Below, one piece after another: positions 6,901 to 13,612 of a stretch of 13,680 nucleotides of DNA; position 1 is the first letter of the stretch; every line of letters begins with the position of its first letter. This stretch comes from Acidimicrobiaceae bacterium. Lineage in GTDB: Bacteria > Actinomycetota > Acidimicrobiia > Acidimicrobiales > Acidimicrobiaceae. Where the stretch lies: NCBI GenBank assembly GCA_013044365.1, contig JABEUP010000071.1:1-13680 (forward strand), in the 5' to 3' direction. Under the pieces are notes generated by a model. It did no database searches. It was not told where the DNA came from and saw nothing but the letters and a program-made list of their open reading frames with translations. Both the position numbers and the translations under genes were made by a program.

Positions 6901-8502
6901 CGATGACCCAATCGTGTTGGATAACGAGGTGACCAGTTCCTCTCTGATTGCATCAAGCGGAGGATTGGTAACCTGGGCGAATAGCTGGAAGAAGTAGTCG
7001 TACAAAAGCCTTGGGCGATCCGACAGCACCGCTGTCGGGGTGTCGGAACCCATGGAACCTATTGGCTCGACACCGGCTTTGGCCATTGGCATGATAATAA
7101 TTCGGAGGTCTTCGAGGGTATAGCCAAAGGCCCGCTGCCTCTGCACGATGGATGAATGCTGAGGTACAAGCATGTGCCGCGGAGGAAGGTCATCAATTGA
7201 AACCAGGTTCTCTTCGATCCATTGTTTATATGGATGCTGCGAGGCCAGTTCAGACTTGATCTCCTCATCTGCCACTATCCGGCCTTGAGCGGTATCGACG
7301 AGGAACATGCGTCCCGGCTGCAACCGGCCTTTTTGGACTATTTGGTCGGGAGGAATATCCAATACTCCTACCTCGGATGCCATGACCACCAGGTTGTCGG
7401 ACGTAACCCAGTAACGGGATGGACGGAGGCCGTTGCGGTCCAAAACCGCACCTATAACGGTTCCATCGGTGAATGCTATGGAGGCGGGTCCATCCCATGG
7501 TTCCATTATTGAAGTATGGAATTGATAGAAAGCCTTCCGGTCCGGGTCCATCGATTCGTGATTCTCCCAAGCTTCAGGGATCATCATCAGCACTGCGTGC
7601 GCAAGACTGCGCCCGTCTAAGTGCAGGAGTTCAACCACCTCGTCAAAAGAGGCTGAGTCAGATGCTTCAGGGGTAATAATGGGGTAGATCCTCTTAAGAT
7701 CTCCCGGAAGCGTCTTGCTTTCAAGAACTGCTTCGCGGGCAGCCATCCAGTTCCTGTTCCCGCGCAGGGTGTTGATCTCTCCGTTGTGGGCAATGAGACG
7801 GTACGGGTGCGCCAACGGCCAGGATGGAAAGGTATTGGTAGAGAACCGGGAATGTACAAGCGCAAGAGCGGACTCAAGATTGGGATCTGAAATATCTGGA
7901 AAGTATTCCGATACCTGGGGAGTTGTCAGCATTCCCTTGTAAACGAGCGTGCGCGTTGACAGCGAGCAGAAATAGACCGCTTCAGTGGTGTTTTCCACTC
8001 TCTTGCGGAACATATAAATGAGCCGCTCTAAATCGATCCCGCTTTGACCGCCTTTGCCTGCAACGAAAAGCTGAAGGATTGTTGGCTCCACTTTCAGCGA
8101 GGTCGCCCCGAGGGATGAATTGTCGGTGGGAACCTCTCGGTAGCCAAGTACAGTGACACCTTCCTTTGCGGCCATCTTCAAAATATCGTCTTTTACCTCC
8201 TGCTCAAACCCTTTTTCGATCAGGAGGTTTCCTGCCGCGTAAGATCCCAAGGTTGGCAGTTCGAAGTCAACCAGCGGGCGAAAGAATTTGTCGGGCATCT
8301 GTATGAGAATTCCCGAGCCGTCGCCAGTATTTACCTCAGCGCCGGATGCACCCCGATGTTCAAGATTCAGTAGAGCTGTCAAACCTTTTTCGATGATGTT
8401 GTGGGACTTTTTGCCGGTCATGTCTACGACAAAGGCAACGCCGCAGGCATCGTGTTCGAATGCAGAGTCGTACAAGCCAAAGTTTTTGGAAGTTTTCTTC
8501 AT
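3973..8502 (-). CDS. gltB: Glutamate synthase large (alpha) subunit
   Basis: This 1509-residue protein is the ammonia-generating and glutamate-forming subunit of bacterial GOGAT, partner of the gltD product. The class-II glutamine amidotransferase domain begins at C20 in HDACGVAF; in the family a short propeptide is removed so that this Cys becomes the N-terminal nucleophile. The central domain follows, then the FMN-binding synthase domain, which carries the 3Fe-4S cysteines C1121, C1127 and C1132 (CIMMRVCHLDTCPAG, with the exact spacing of the family). The C-terminal GXGXG beta-helix domain is recognisable from repeated glycine-rich turns, for example GLSGGKIIVRPD and GMSGGEAYVYDP. Length is normal and there is no internal stop. 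The ATG at 8502 has only a weak ribosome binding site, but starting there leaves a 19-residue propeptide, which is reasonable. It is first in the operon, followed by gltD. Confidence 0.97.
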   Translation of the reverse strand: MKKTSKNFGLYDSAFEHDACGVAFVVDMTGKKSHNIIEKGLTALLNLEHRGASGAEVNTGDGSGILIQMPDKFFRPLVDFELPTLGSYAAGNLLIEKGFEQEVKDDILKMAAKEGVTVLGYREVPTDNSSLGATSLKVEPTILQLFVAGKGGQSGIDLERLIYMFRKRVENTTEAVYFCSLSTRTLVYKGMLTTPQVSEYFPDISDPNLESALALVHSRFSTNTFPSWPLAHPYRLIAHNGEINTLRGNRNWMAAREAVLESKTLPGDLKRIYPIITPEASDSASFDEVVELLHLDGRSLAHAVLMMIPEAWENHESMDPDRKAFYQFHTSIMEPWDGPASIAFTDGTVIGAVLDRNGLRPSRYWVTSDNLVVMASEVGVLDIPPDQIVQKGRLQPGRMFLVDTAQGRIVADEEIKSELASQHPYKQWIEENLVSIDDLPPRHMLVPQHSSIVQRQRAFGYTLEDLRIIIMPMAKAGVEPIGSMGSDTPTAVLSDRPRLLYDYFFQLFAQVTNPPLDAIREELVTSLSNTIGSSGNILDPTPTSIHQIQIPFPIIDNDQLAKLIYINENGENPGFRSFVVDGLYEVSKGGEGLKTAIAEIRKTVSQAIEDGANIIILSDRHISAELAPIPSLLLLSGVHHHLIRTGARTKVALVVETGEAREVHHMALLMSFGASAINPYLAFESVLDLIREGLLTDVPPKKAIKNYIKAAGKGVLKVMSKMGISTVASYTGAQVFEAIGLARDLVDEYFTGTTSRIGGIGIDTLAKEAAARHHVAFTDRPEELAHRSLEVGGEYQWRREGEYHLFNPETVFKLQHSTREKRYDVFKDYSKLVNDQSKRLATIRGLFELKTGERPPVPIEDVEPVSEIVKRFATGAMSYGSISAEAHETLAIAMNRLGAKSNTGEGGEDPERYTPDPNGDSRKSAIKQVASGRFGVTSEYLVSAQDIQIKMAQGAKPGEGGQLPGDKVYPWIAKTRYSTPGVGLISPPPHHDIYSIEDLAQLIYDLKCSNPAARIHVKLVAEVGVGTVAAGVAKAHSDVVLISGYDGGTGASPLTSLKHAGIPWEIGLAETQQTLLANKLRDRIVVQVDGQLKTGRDVIIAALLGAEEFGFATAPLVVSGCIMMRVCHLDTCPAGIATQNPDLRKRFTGKPEFVVTFFEYIAEEVRQYLSQLGFRTLNDAIGHSELIESKSAVEHWKASGLDLSPLFEMPELEANQSLTATTKQNHGLDKALDNDLIDACRPALYDNALVRASFPIKNVNRTVGTMLGSELTRLHGGAGLAENTIWLTFTGSAGQSFGAFVPNGITLELIGDSNDYLGKGLSGGKIIVRPDPASPFVPEQNIIAGNVILYGATSGSAFIRGVVGERFAVRNSGAISVVEGIGDHGCEYMTGGRVVVLGPTGRNFGAGMSGGEAYVYDPHNTFKKLVNPEMVDLDPLELDDREWMLNTLAEHVSFTGSTVAEKILANFNTEVNRFVKVFPRDYKRVLMAKEAAKAQGSTETVVFTPDKTV

Positions 8503-8645
8503 TTCAAAATAAACCTGTCATCTCAATCGAATTCTTGGTAATGTTTCTGGCTTCGTTCGAGACGACGTTGGCTCAACCGATGACTTAAATATTTTATCAC
8601 GGAGGATTGCAACCTCTACTACTCAACTCGCCAGATTATCTATTG
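8503..8645 (-). promoter_or_regulatory. Intergenic region presumed to hold the glt promoter
   Basis: These 143 bases separate the CopD-like gene from gltB on the same strand. The most AT-rich part, at about 8584-8600, reads TGATAAAATATTTAAG on the minus strand and is the best place for a -10 region. A TTGCAA sits too close upstream to serve as a standard -35 for it. No strong hairpin or riboswitch-like structure was noticed. The promoter location is a guess. Confidence 0.3.
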
Positions 8646-9050
8646 TTAATTGGCTAAAAATACTCCGATTACAAGTGTTGCTACGGCTGACACGCCTGCG
8701 ATCGAACCCCATAGCGCCAGACCCACTGTGCTCTTAGCCTTGGTGTGGAGGTATGCCGATAAACCCGAAATAACTACAACCGCAATCTTGACTCCAAGAA
8801 CGATCTTCCAGGCGGTGCTCTGCGAGCTCATGTTTATTGCGCCCAGGTTCCAGAACCCGGTTAAGACAAGTACCGCAAATGCCGGCCATGACAGCCTTGC
8901 AAAGGCGTTTGCGGCAGCTTTAGTGGCCTCCGGTGAAAGTCTTCTAATACTTGGTACCAATCCGGCCAGGGTAATTTGGCCTCCTACCCAAATAGCCGCC
9001 GCCAACACGTGCAGACTAAGGCGGATTCCGTCAATTGCTGATGCGAGCAT
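8646..9050 (-). CDS. CopD-like four-helix integral membrane protein
   Basis: This 134-residue, very hydrophobic protein has four predicted membrane segments. Segment 1 contains LHVLAAAIWVGG. Segment 2 contains WPAFAVLVLTGFWNL. Segment 3 contains WKIVLGVKIAVVVISGLSAYLH. Segment 4 runs to the C-terminus. The histidine plus W-x-G-G pattern in the first helix and the TGFWN turn are typical of the CopD/YcnJ-related domain (copper-resistance D-like, also found in cytochrome-b-like redox proteins). Histidines near the ends of helices 1 and 3 could bind metal or heme. The ATG at 9050 is preferred to one 18 codons upstream because GGAGG lies 8 nt before it. It is divergent from the peroxiredoxin gene and points towards gltB. 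A role in copper handling is a family-based guess; no copper chaperone gene is in the window. Confidence 0.7.
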   Translation of the reverse strand: MLASAIDGIRLSLHVLAAAIWVGGQITLAGLVPSIRRLSPEATKAAANAFARLSWPAFAVLVLTGFWNLGAINMSSQSTAWKIVLGVKIAVVVISGLSAYLHTKAKSTVGLALWGSIAGVSAVATLVIGVFLAN

Positions 9051-9210
9051 GGTTGAAACCTCCGCAGTAAAAGATAGTCGAATCGCCCTGGTGCCTGGCC
9101 TCATCGAGCGGGTGGTACCCCAAGGTATTTCAAACAGATGGTAAATATGTGGGATAGACTTGGCTTGGGCACGCTAATTGCAACGATTACTCAATTGAAA
9201 AGGATAAAAG

Positions 9211-9672
9211 ATGCTTTCTGCACTACAACTTGCTCCAGATTTTGAATTGCCAGATCAGAACGGAAACCTTGTATCTCTTTCCGGATTAAGAGGGAAATGG
9301 GTGCTTTTATGGTGGTACCCCAAAGCCAATACCCCCGGCTGAACTTTGGAGGGACAGGGCCTGCGTGACAGGTCCGCAGAGTTCGACACATTAGGGGGAG
9401 TAATTCTTGGTATTTCCTTCGATTCGGCAGAAGACAATAAGGCTTTTGCGGATCAGCATTCCTTCCCTTATAGGCTTTTGAGCGATGTGAAAAAAGAAGT
9501 GGGAACCAGCTATCAGGTACTAAGAGATCCAGATGATAAGTTTCCTGACTTTTCACGGAGGATTAGCTATCTTATCGATCCGGATGGAATTATACGGATT
9601 GCCTATGAAGTCACCGACCCCCAAGGACATGCGGCACAGGTAATCGAAGATTTGACAAATCTGCTTGGTTAG
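9211..9672 (+). CDS. Selenocysteine-containing Bcp-type peroxiredoxin (UGA at codon 44)
   Basis: Reading through an in-frame TGA at 9340-9342 gives a continuous 153-residue thioredoxin-fold peroxiredoxin of the Bcp/PrxQ subfamily, which reduces hydroperoxides in the cytoplasm. The peroxidatic motif P-x-x-x-T-x-x-C appears as P37-KAN-T41-PG-U44, so the UGA sits exactly where the catalytic Cys should be. E. coli Bcp has that Cys at residue 46, counting Met. Downstream family features are intact: LRDR (51-54), LGISFDS (66-72), FPYRLLSD (85-92) and the R-x-SYLIDPDG segment (117-126), whose R117 is the conserved active-site arginine. A hairpin fitting bacterial SECIS rules follows the UGA. The protein has no cysteine at all, so the resolving Cys five residues after the peroxidatic one in E. 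coli Bcp is missing (Q49). The ATG at 9211 has an AAAGGA ribosome binding site. The neighbour upstream is divergent. A nonsense mutation is the alternative, but the rest of the gene shows no decay. Confidence 0.85.
9340..9375 (+). promoter_or_regulatory. Sec UGA codon with bacterial SECIS-like hairpin
   Basis: After the UGA (9340-9342), GGGCCUG (9357-9363) pairs with CAGGUCC (9369-9375), giving seven pairs including one G-U and closing a 5-nt apical loop CGUGA. The loop has a G in its second position and begins 21 nt after the UGA. Both values fall within the published bacterial SECIS description: a G among the first loop bases, and about 16-37 nt between UGA and loop. SelB would bind such a hairpin to deliver Sec-tRNA. 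The hairpin also codes for conserved residues of the protein, as expected in bacteria. Confidence 0.7.
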
Positions 9673-9681
9673 GATGATTTC

Positions 9682-9738
9682 GGTGAATCGGGTCGAATTG
9701 GCACAATTTAAGGCGGTTCAAATTCGACCCGATTCATC
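9682..9738. repeat. Long inverted repeat after the peroxiredoxin gene
   Basis: TGAATCGGGTCGAATT (9684-9699) is the perfect reverse complement of AATTCGACCCGATTCA (9721-9736). A G-U and a G-C pair extend the stem to 18 pairs, with a 21-nt loop. It begins 9 nt after the peroxiredoxin stop. The following sequence has only scattered T residues, so it is not a classic intrinsic terminator, although an RNA of this stability could stop transcription or protect the 3' end. It may also be one copy of a dispersed palindromic repeat or a protein-binding site. Confidence 0.75.
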
Positions 9739-9867
9739 TTGACTTGACCCTTAACTAATGAGGCTGGTTCGTGAAACAAGGATTTAATTGAACAATTTTA
9801 GCTAGCTGCCGATCTATGATTGGCACTAGCTTTTTGGCACTTCTAGACATATAAAGAGACGCAATAG

Positions 9868-11067
9868 GTGTTATTTCACTTAACCGCCGCAATAGGTTTT
9901 AATTTCATTGACGTGCTGCTATTGATTGCGGTAGCACTGGCGGCTGTTCGCGGTATCCAACTGGGAGCATCAGTCCAGTTGGGATCGTACGGCGGGTTCT
10001 GGCTGGGTCTATTTCTCGGTGCAATTGTGGCTCCAGTTTTGGTGGGTCCGATCCATACTCCTATTTGGCGAACGGTGGCCTCGCTAGTGATACTGTTCGG
10101 GACCGCGACCATTCTTGCCGGTGCCGGCAGAAAGTTGGGTGTCACAGTCTGGAAATCAATTCGGCGTGTGAAACTGGCAAGTGTGGATTCCGCTCTTGGT
10201 GCCGCAATTGCCGTTGTGGCAACGCTTCTGGGTGTCTGGGTGGTTGCCGGGATAGCCATTAACTCGCCATTTTCTGCCCTCTCCTCGCAGGTGGCAAATT
10301 CCCGGATAGTGCGCGGCCTGGACAATCTTTTGCCTCCTGCCCCATCGGTTTTTTCCCGGGTACAGGCATTTGTGAACTCTCAAGGTTTTCCTTCGGTATT
10401 CGCCTCTTTGCCCCCTCAACTTGCGGGACCAGTAGGTCTGCCAGTTAACTCTCAAGTGAATCAGATCGTAAAGACTTCCTCCGCTTCTGTGGTCAAGATT
10501 GAGGGGGTTGGCTGCGGCCAGATACAAGAAGGTTCAGGCTTCCTGATTGCTCCCAATGTTGTGGTAACAAATGCCCATGTTGTCGCTGGAATTGCCCACC
10601 CGTACATACTTGACAGCCGGGGTCAGCACTCCGCAACTACTGTTTTCTTTGACCCGAACCTTGATATCGCGATCTTGAAGGCCCAGGGGCTAACTGAGCC
10701 AGCCCTCACGGTTTCAACTCAAACCTTTTACAGGGACACCAATGCGGTAGTTCTCGGTTATCCTGGCGGAGGTCCTTTAACCTATGGACCTGCCGGTGTA
10801 ATGGCCACCTTCAATGCAACCGGTAGAGATATTTACGGCAAAGGATTGACGACGAGGCTTGTCTATGAAATTGAGGCGATAGTCAGGCCAGGTAATTCGG
10901 GCGGTCCACTAGTCGACATGAACGGACAGGTCATTGGGGTGGTTTTCTCCAGGTCCACAACAAACCCGAATGTTGGATTTGCACTGGCAAGTCCGGCGGT
11001 AGATCAGGAGATCGTTGCCAACCAGTCAGCGACCCAAGGAGTATCCACCGGTGCCTGTGTCTCCTAG
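9868..11067 (+). CDS. MarP-like membrane-anchored serine protease (CvpA-trypsin fusion)
   Basis: This 399-residue protein has the architecture of mycobacterial MarP (Rv3671c), which helps cells keep internal pH and cell-wall homeostasis under acid and oxidative stress. An N-terminal CvpA-like domain has about four membrane segments (residues roughly 13-30, 42-62, 68-88 and 108-132). An outward-facing chymotrypsin-like domain begins near residue 195. The triad is visible as H237 (TNAHVV), D266 (NLDIAIL) and S344 (PGNSGGPL). Cysteines C216 and C397 (STGACVS) match the pair that forms a redox-sensitive disulfide in MarP. In Mycobacterium the triad is H235, D264 and S343 and the cysteines C214 and C395, so the register is almost unchanged. 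The GTG at 9868 has a weak AAAGAGA element upstream and leaves a normal-length N-terminus. The YgjP-type peptidase gene follows by 18 nt. No convincing promoter was identified in 9740-9867. Confidence 0.9.
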   Translation: MLFHLTAAIGFNFIDVLLLIAVALAAVRGIQLGASVQLGSYGGFWLGLFLGAIVAPVLVGPIHTPIWRTVASLVILFGTATILAGAGRKLGVTVWKSIRRVKLASVDSALGAAIAVVATLLGVWVVAGIAINSPFSALSSQVANSRIVRGLDNLLPPAPSVFSRVQAFVNSQGFPSVFASLPPQLAGPVGLPVNSQVNQIVKTSSASVVKIEGVGCGQIQEGSGFLIAPNVVVTNAHVVAGIAHPYILDSRGQHSATTVFFDPNLDIAILKAQGLTEPALTVSTQTFYRDTNAVVLGYPGGGPLTYGPAGVMATFNATGRDIYGKGLTTRLVYEIEAIVRPGNSGGPLVDMNGQVIGVVFSRSTTNPNVGFALASPAVDQEIVANQSATQGVSTGACVS

Positions 11068-11085
11068 TTGTCGTAGGAGAGTTTC

Positions 11086-11850
11086 GTGAGGCACCACTTC
11101 GCCGGTCGGGATTTTGGAAAGCATCTCCGGTCAACTAAAGCTGCAAATGAAAATTCCACCGCACCATTCGAGCTATGGGTGAAAGGAATCCGCGTAGAGG
11201 TTCTGCGCAAGGATATCAAGAATCTTCACCTCAGGGTATATCCTCCCGATGGACGGGTACGCATCTCAGCTCCTGATCATTTTCCAATTGATTCGGTGTT
11301 GAAGGTAATTGAAAAGCGTTTTGAGTGGATTCGGTCCCAGCAGCTCAGACTGGGTACAGGTCCGGTCAGTCTCCGATATGACGATTTGGAGACCCACTGG
11401 TTTTTGGGCAACCCCTGCGTCCTAAGGGTCGATGAAACTACATCAAAGCCAAAGGTCGATTTTGTGGATCCTGGGACGATAAAACTCAGTACTAAAGGCC
11501 ATTCAACTATCCAGCAGAGACAAATATTGCTGCAACAGTGGTACCGTGAGCAATTGCGACGACAGGCTGCTCCTCTGATTCAACTTTGGGCCGGCAAATT
11601 GGGTGTCGAGGTTCCCGAATTGAGAATCAGGAAGATGTCGACCCGATGGGGAAGTTGCAACGTAAGAGCACGTAGGGTCTGGTTGAGTCTTGAATTGGCC
11701 AAGAAATCGAAAGAGTGTCTTGAATACGTTGTGGTTCACGAGCTCGCTCATCTGCTTGAGCCAAGTCACGGACCAGGTTTTAGGAGTCAGATGAATTCTG
11801 CCCTGCCAAATTGGCGGGCCCTTAAACGAGAGCTTAACGTCAGGCTTTAG
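11086..11850 (+). CDS. YgjP-type (DUF45/M48-like) zinc metallopeptidase
   Basis: This 254-residue protein has a C-terminal zincin domain with H218-E219-L-A-H222 followed by H228 (HELAHLLEPSHGPGF). In the family the three histidines bind zinc and E219 activates water. Upstream are the family features RWGSCN (187-192) and VVVHEL. The N-terminal part, residues about 29-130, is the usual beta-rich YgjP region (LHLRVYPPDGRVRISAP). No signal peptide is seen, so it is probably cytoplasmic. The GTG start at 11086 has a good TAGGAGAG ribosome binding site 6-7 nt upstream and lies 18 nt after the MarP-like stop, which suggests one operon. The first 25 or so residues are charged and not conserved in relatives that I know. 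Physiological substrates of this family are unknown to me. Confidence 0.85.
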   Translation: MRHHFAGRDFGKHLRSTKAANENSTAPFELWVKGIRVEVLRKDIKNLHLRVYPPDGRVRISAPDHFPIDSVLKVIEKRFEWIRSQQLRLGTGPVSLRYDDLETHWFLGNPCVLRVDETTSKPKVDFVDPGTIKLSTKGHSTIQQRQILLQQWYREQLRRQAAPLIQLWAGKLGVEVPELRIRKMSTRWGSCNVRARRVWLSLELAKKSKECLEYVVVHELAHLLEPSHGPGFRSQMNSALPNWRALKRELNVRL

Positions 11851-11940
11851 ATGTCATTAAGGCTTTCAAGCGGTGCCTTGGAGGGGTTCCAGGATCCAAT
11901 TGGTTGTCTGGCCGACCTGGCATTTCAAATCAGTGCTTAG
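11851..11940 (+). CDS. Possible 29-residue ORF before the ABC-F gene, doubtful
   Basis: An ATG directly abuts the stop codon of the metallopeptidase gene (TAG-ATG) and opens 29 codons that end 12 nt before the ABC-F start. The product has no recognised motif and only a weak AGG element upstream. ABC-F genes of the antibiotic-resistance type are often controlled by short leader peptides, and the placement fits that idea, but no clear attenuator hairpin was found. It may well be a chance frame in the 102-nt intergenic gap. Confidence 0.2.
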   Translation: MSLRLSSGALEGFQDPIGCLADLAFQISA

Positions 11941-11952
11941 GCTGTACTGGTT

Positions 11953-13557
11953 ATGCTTACTGCTGAAAACCTTTCCGTAGAGGTCGGAGGAAAGCTGATC
12001 CTGAACGGGGTCAGTTTTAGAGTTGCGCCTGGTGACAAAGTGGGTATCGTCGGGCGAAATGGTGCAGGCAAGACGTCGATGCTGAAGGTGGTTTCCGGCG
12101 AAGTTCCGCCCACTACCGGTCGCATAGCGATTATCGGGGACATTGGATATCTGAACCAGGAGCCGAAGGCGGACGAGTCCATAGCTTCCCAAAGTGTGTT
12201 GGACCGCGTCATTTCCGGCCGGTCGCTCGACGTGCTGGCAGGAGATTTGGAAAAGGCACGATTGGCAATGGAACTCGATCCCAGTGAGGCCAACATAAAG
12301 CGATTCGCCAGGCGTGAAGAGATTTTCGCCCTCAAGGGTGGTTACCAGGCTGAATCTGAGGCAAAGAAGATATTGGTTGGTCTTGGAATCACCGAGAGCC
12401 GTTTCCCGCTAAATCTATCCTACCTGTCAGGCGGCGAGCGGAGGCGCGTCGAGCTGGCCAGGATTCTCTTTGCCGGCAGCGATGTCCTTTTGCTCGACGA
12501 GCCAACCAACCACCTTGATCTTGATTCAAAGAATTGGCTGCTGTCTTTTATGCGCGGCTATAGCGGTGCGATGATGGTTATAAGCCACGACCTTGACCTT
12601 TTGGACGAAGCCATAACCAGGATCTTCCATCTCGAGCGAGGTAACAGCGACGGCGAATTAATTGAGTACAAGGGAACCTTTTCTCAGTATAAAAAGGCAA
12701 GGGCAGGCGATGAGCTGAGCGCGCGGAAACGTAACGCCCGGCTCCAAGGAGAAATTAAACGCCTTACCAGCCAGGCCGATTCAATGAGACACTCTACCGC
12801 CAAGAGGGCGAAGGTTGCCCAGTCGATTGACAAGCGGGTAGGGCGTCTTTTTGACCAGGTTGGCGAGGTTAGCGAGCATTCCAGAATCAAAGTCGGGGCA
12901 AAAATGATAGAGCCGCCCCCCTGTGGCAAGGATGTTCTCTCGGTGTCCCAGCTTTGCAAGGGATTTGGGCAGGGAAGCGTGTTCGAGGATGTCTCATTCG
13001 ACGTTTCGCGTTCTGAGCGCCTATTAATCGTAGGATTGAACGGAGCAGGTAAAACCACACTTTTGCGGCTTGTCACCGGTGAGCTGAGGCCGGATATAGG
13101 CCATGTCAAGTTCGGTAAAGACGTGAGTGTCGGGTATTACGCCCAGGAGCATGAAAATCTCGATCCGTTTGACACGCCTGTCAATCAGATGAACCGGTCA
13201 CTTGGTGGAACAATCACGGAGAGCCGGGGTCTGTTAGCCTCATTCGGGCTGTCTGGAGATGTAATATTTCAGCCTACTGAGACTCTGTCCGGCGGGGAGA
13301 AGACAAAGCTCTCACTTTCTTTGCTTGTTGCAGCCAGACATAATTTGCTGCTGTTAGACGAGCCGACGAATAATCTCGATCCGGAATCAAGGGTAGCGGT
13401 AGGCAAGTCTCTTGCGCTATGGCCGGGGACGATGCTGGTGGTAACCCACGATGAAGCCTTTGCTGAAGCGATAAGTCCTGACAAAGTGCTCATTCTACCT
13501 GACGGGCTGGTCGACTATTATGACGACAACTACCTTGAACTCGTCGCAATGGCTTAG
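11953..13557 (+). CDS. ABC-F family ATPase (ribosome-associated type)
   Basis: This 534-residue protein has two ABC ATPase domains on one chain and no membrane segment, the layout of ABC-F factors. These bind the ribosomal E site to aid stalled translation or displace antibiotics. Domain 1 has Walker A GRNGAGKT (34-41), signature LSGGERRR (158-165) and Walker B LLLDEPTNHLD (179-189). Domain 2 has GLNGAGKT (361-368), LSGGEKTK (445-452) and LLLLDEPTNNLD (465-476). Both catalytic glutamates are present. The linker (residues about 240-325) is charged and helical, with many K and R residues (RKRNARLQGEIKRL, AKRAKVAQSIDKRVGRL), as expected for the P-site tRNA interaction motif. The product could be a housekeeping factor or a resistance protein; the sequence alone does not tell. 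The ATG at 11953 lacks a good Shine-Dalgarno, so it may be coupled to upstream translation or leaderless. Confidence 0.9.
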   Translation: MLTAENLSVEVGGKLILNGVSFRVAPGDKVGIVGRNGAGKTSMLKVVSGEVPPTTGRIAIIGDIGYLNQEPKADESIASQSVLDRVISGRSLDVLAGDLEKARLAMELDPSEANIKRFARREEIFALKGGYQAESEAKKILVGLGITESRFPLNLSYLSGGERRRVELARILFAGSDVLLLDEPTNHLDLDSKNWLLSFMRGYSGAMMVISHDLDLLDEAITRIFHLERGNSDGELIEYKGTFSQYKKARAGDELSARKRNARLQGEIKRLTSQADSMRHSTAKRAKVAQSIDKRVGRLFDQVGEVSEHSRIKVGAKMIEPPPCGKDVLSVSQLCKGFGQGSVFEDVSFDVSRSERLLIVGLNGAGKTTLLRLVTGELRPDIGHVKFGKDVSVGYYAQEHENLDPFDTPVNQMNRSLGGTITESRGLLASFGLSGDVIFQPTETLSGGEKTKLSLSLLVAARHNLLLLDEPTNNLDPESRVAVGKSLALWPGTMLVVTHDEAFAEAISPDKVLILPDGLVDYYDDNYLELVAMA

Positions 13558-13572
13558 CGGTAAAAGCCTTGA

Positions 13573-13600
13573 GCGGTTTCCAAACCGCAGTTCTATTTAG
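13573..13600 (+). terminator. Weak intrinsic terminator-like hairpin after the ABC-F gene
   Basis: GCGGTTT (13573-13579) and AAACCGC (13582-13588) are perfectly complementary across two bases, so in practice the loop opens to about four to six nt. The sequence AGTTCTATTT follows. The T tract is broken and the stem short, so termination may be partial. It lies between the ABC-F stop and the next gene. Confidence 0.4.
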
Positions 13601-13612
13601 TAAGGTTGGTCT

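Noticed and set aside
9051..9104. Upstream ATG for the CopD-like protein, adding 18 residues
   Set aside because: The added segment is charged and precedes a start with a clear GGAGG ribosome binding site at 9050.
9346..9672. Peroxiredoxin as a truncated gene starting at the TTG right after the TGA
   Set aside because: It would lack the first strands and the catalytic residue. There is no ribosome binding site before this TTG, while the ATG at 9211 has AAAGGA and an intact N-terminal domain.
9821..9840. TGGCAC-N5-TTTTG, resembling a sigma-54 (-24/-12) promoter upstream of the MarP-like gene
   Set aside because: The -12 element lacks the GC of the consensus, and sigma-54 is generally absent from Actinomycetota. 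It is better seen as a 7-bp direct repeat (TTGGCAC at 9820-9826 and 9834-9840) of unknown meaning.
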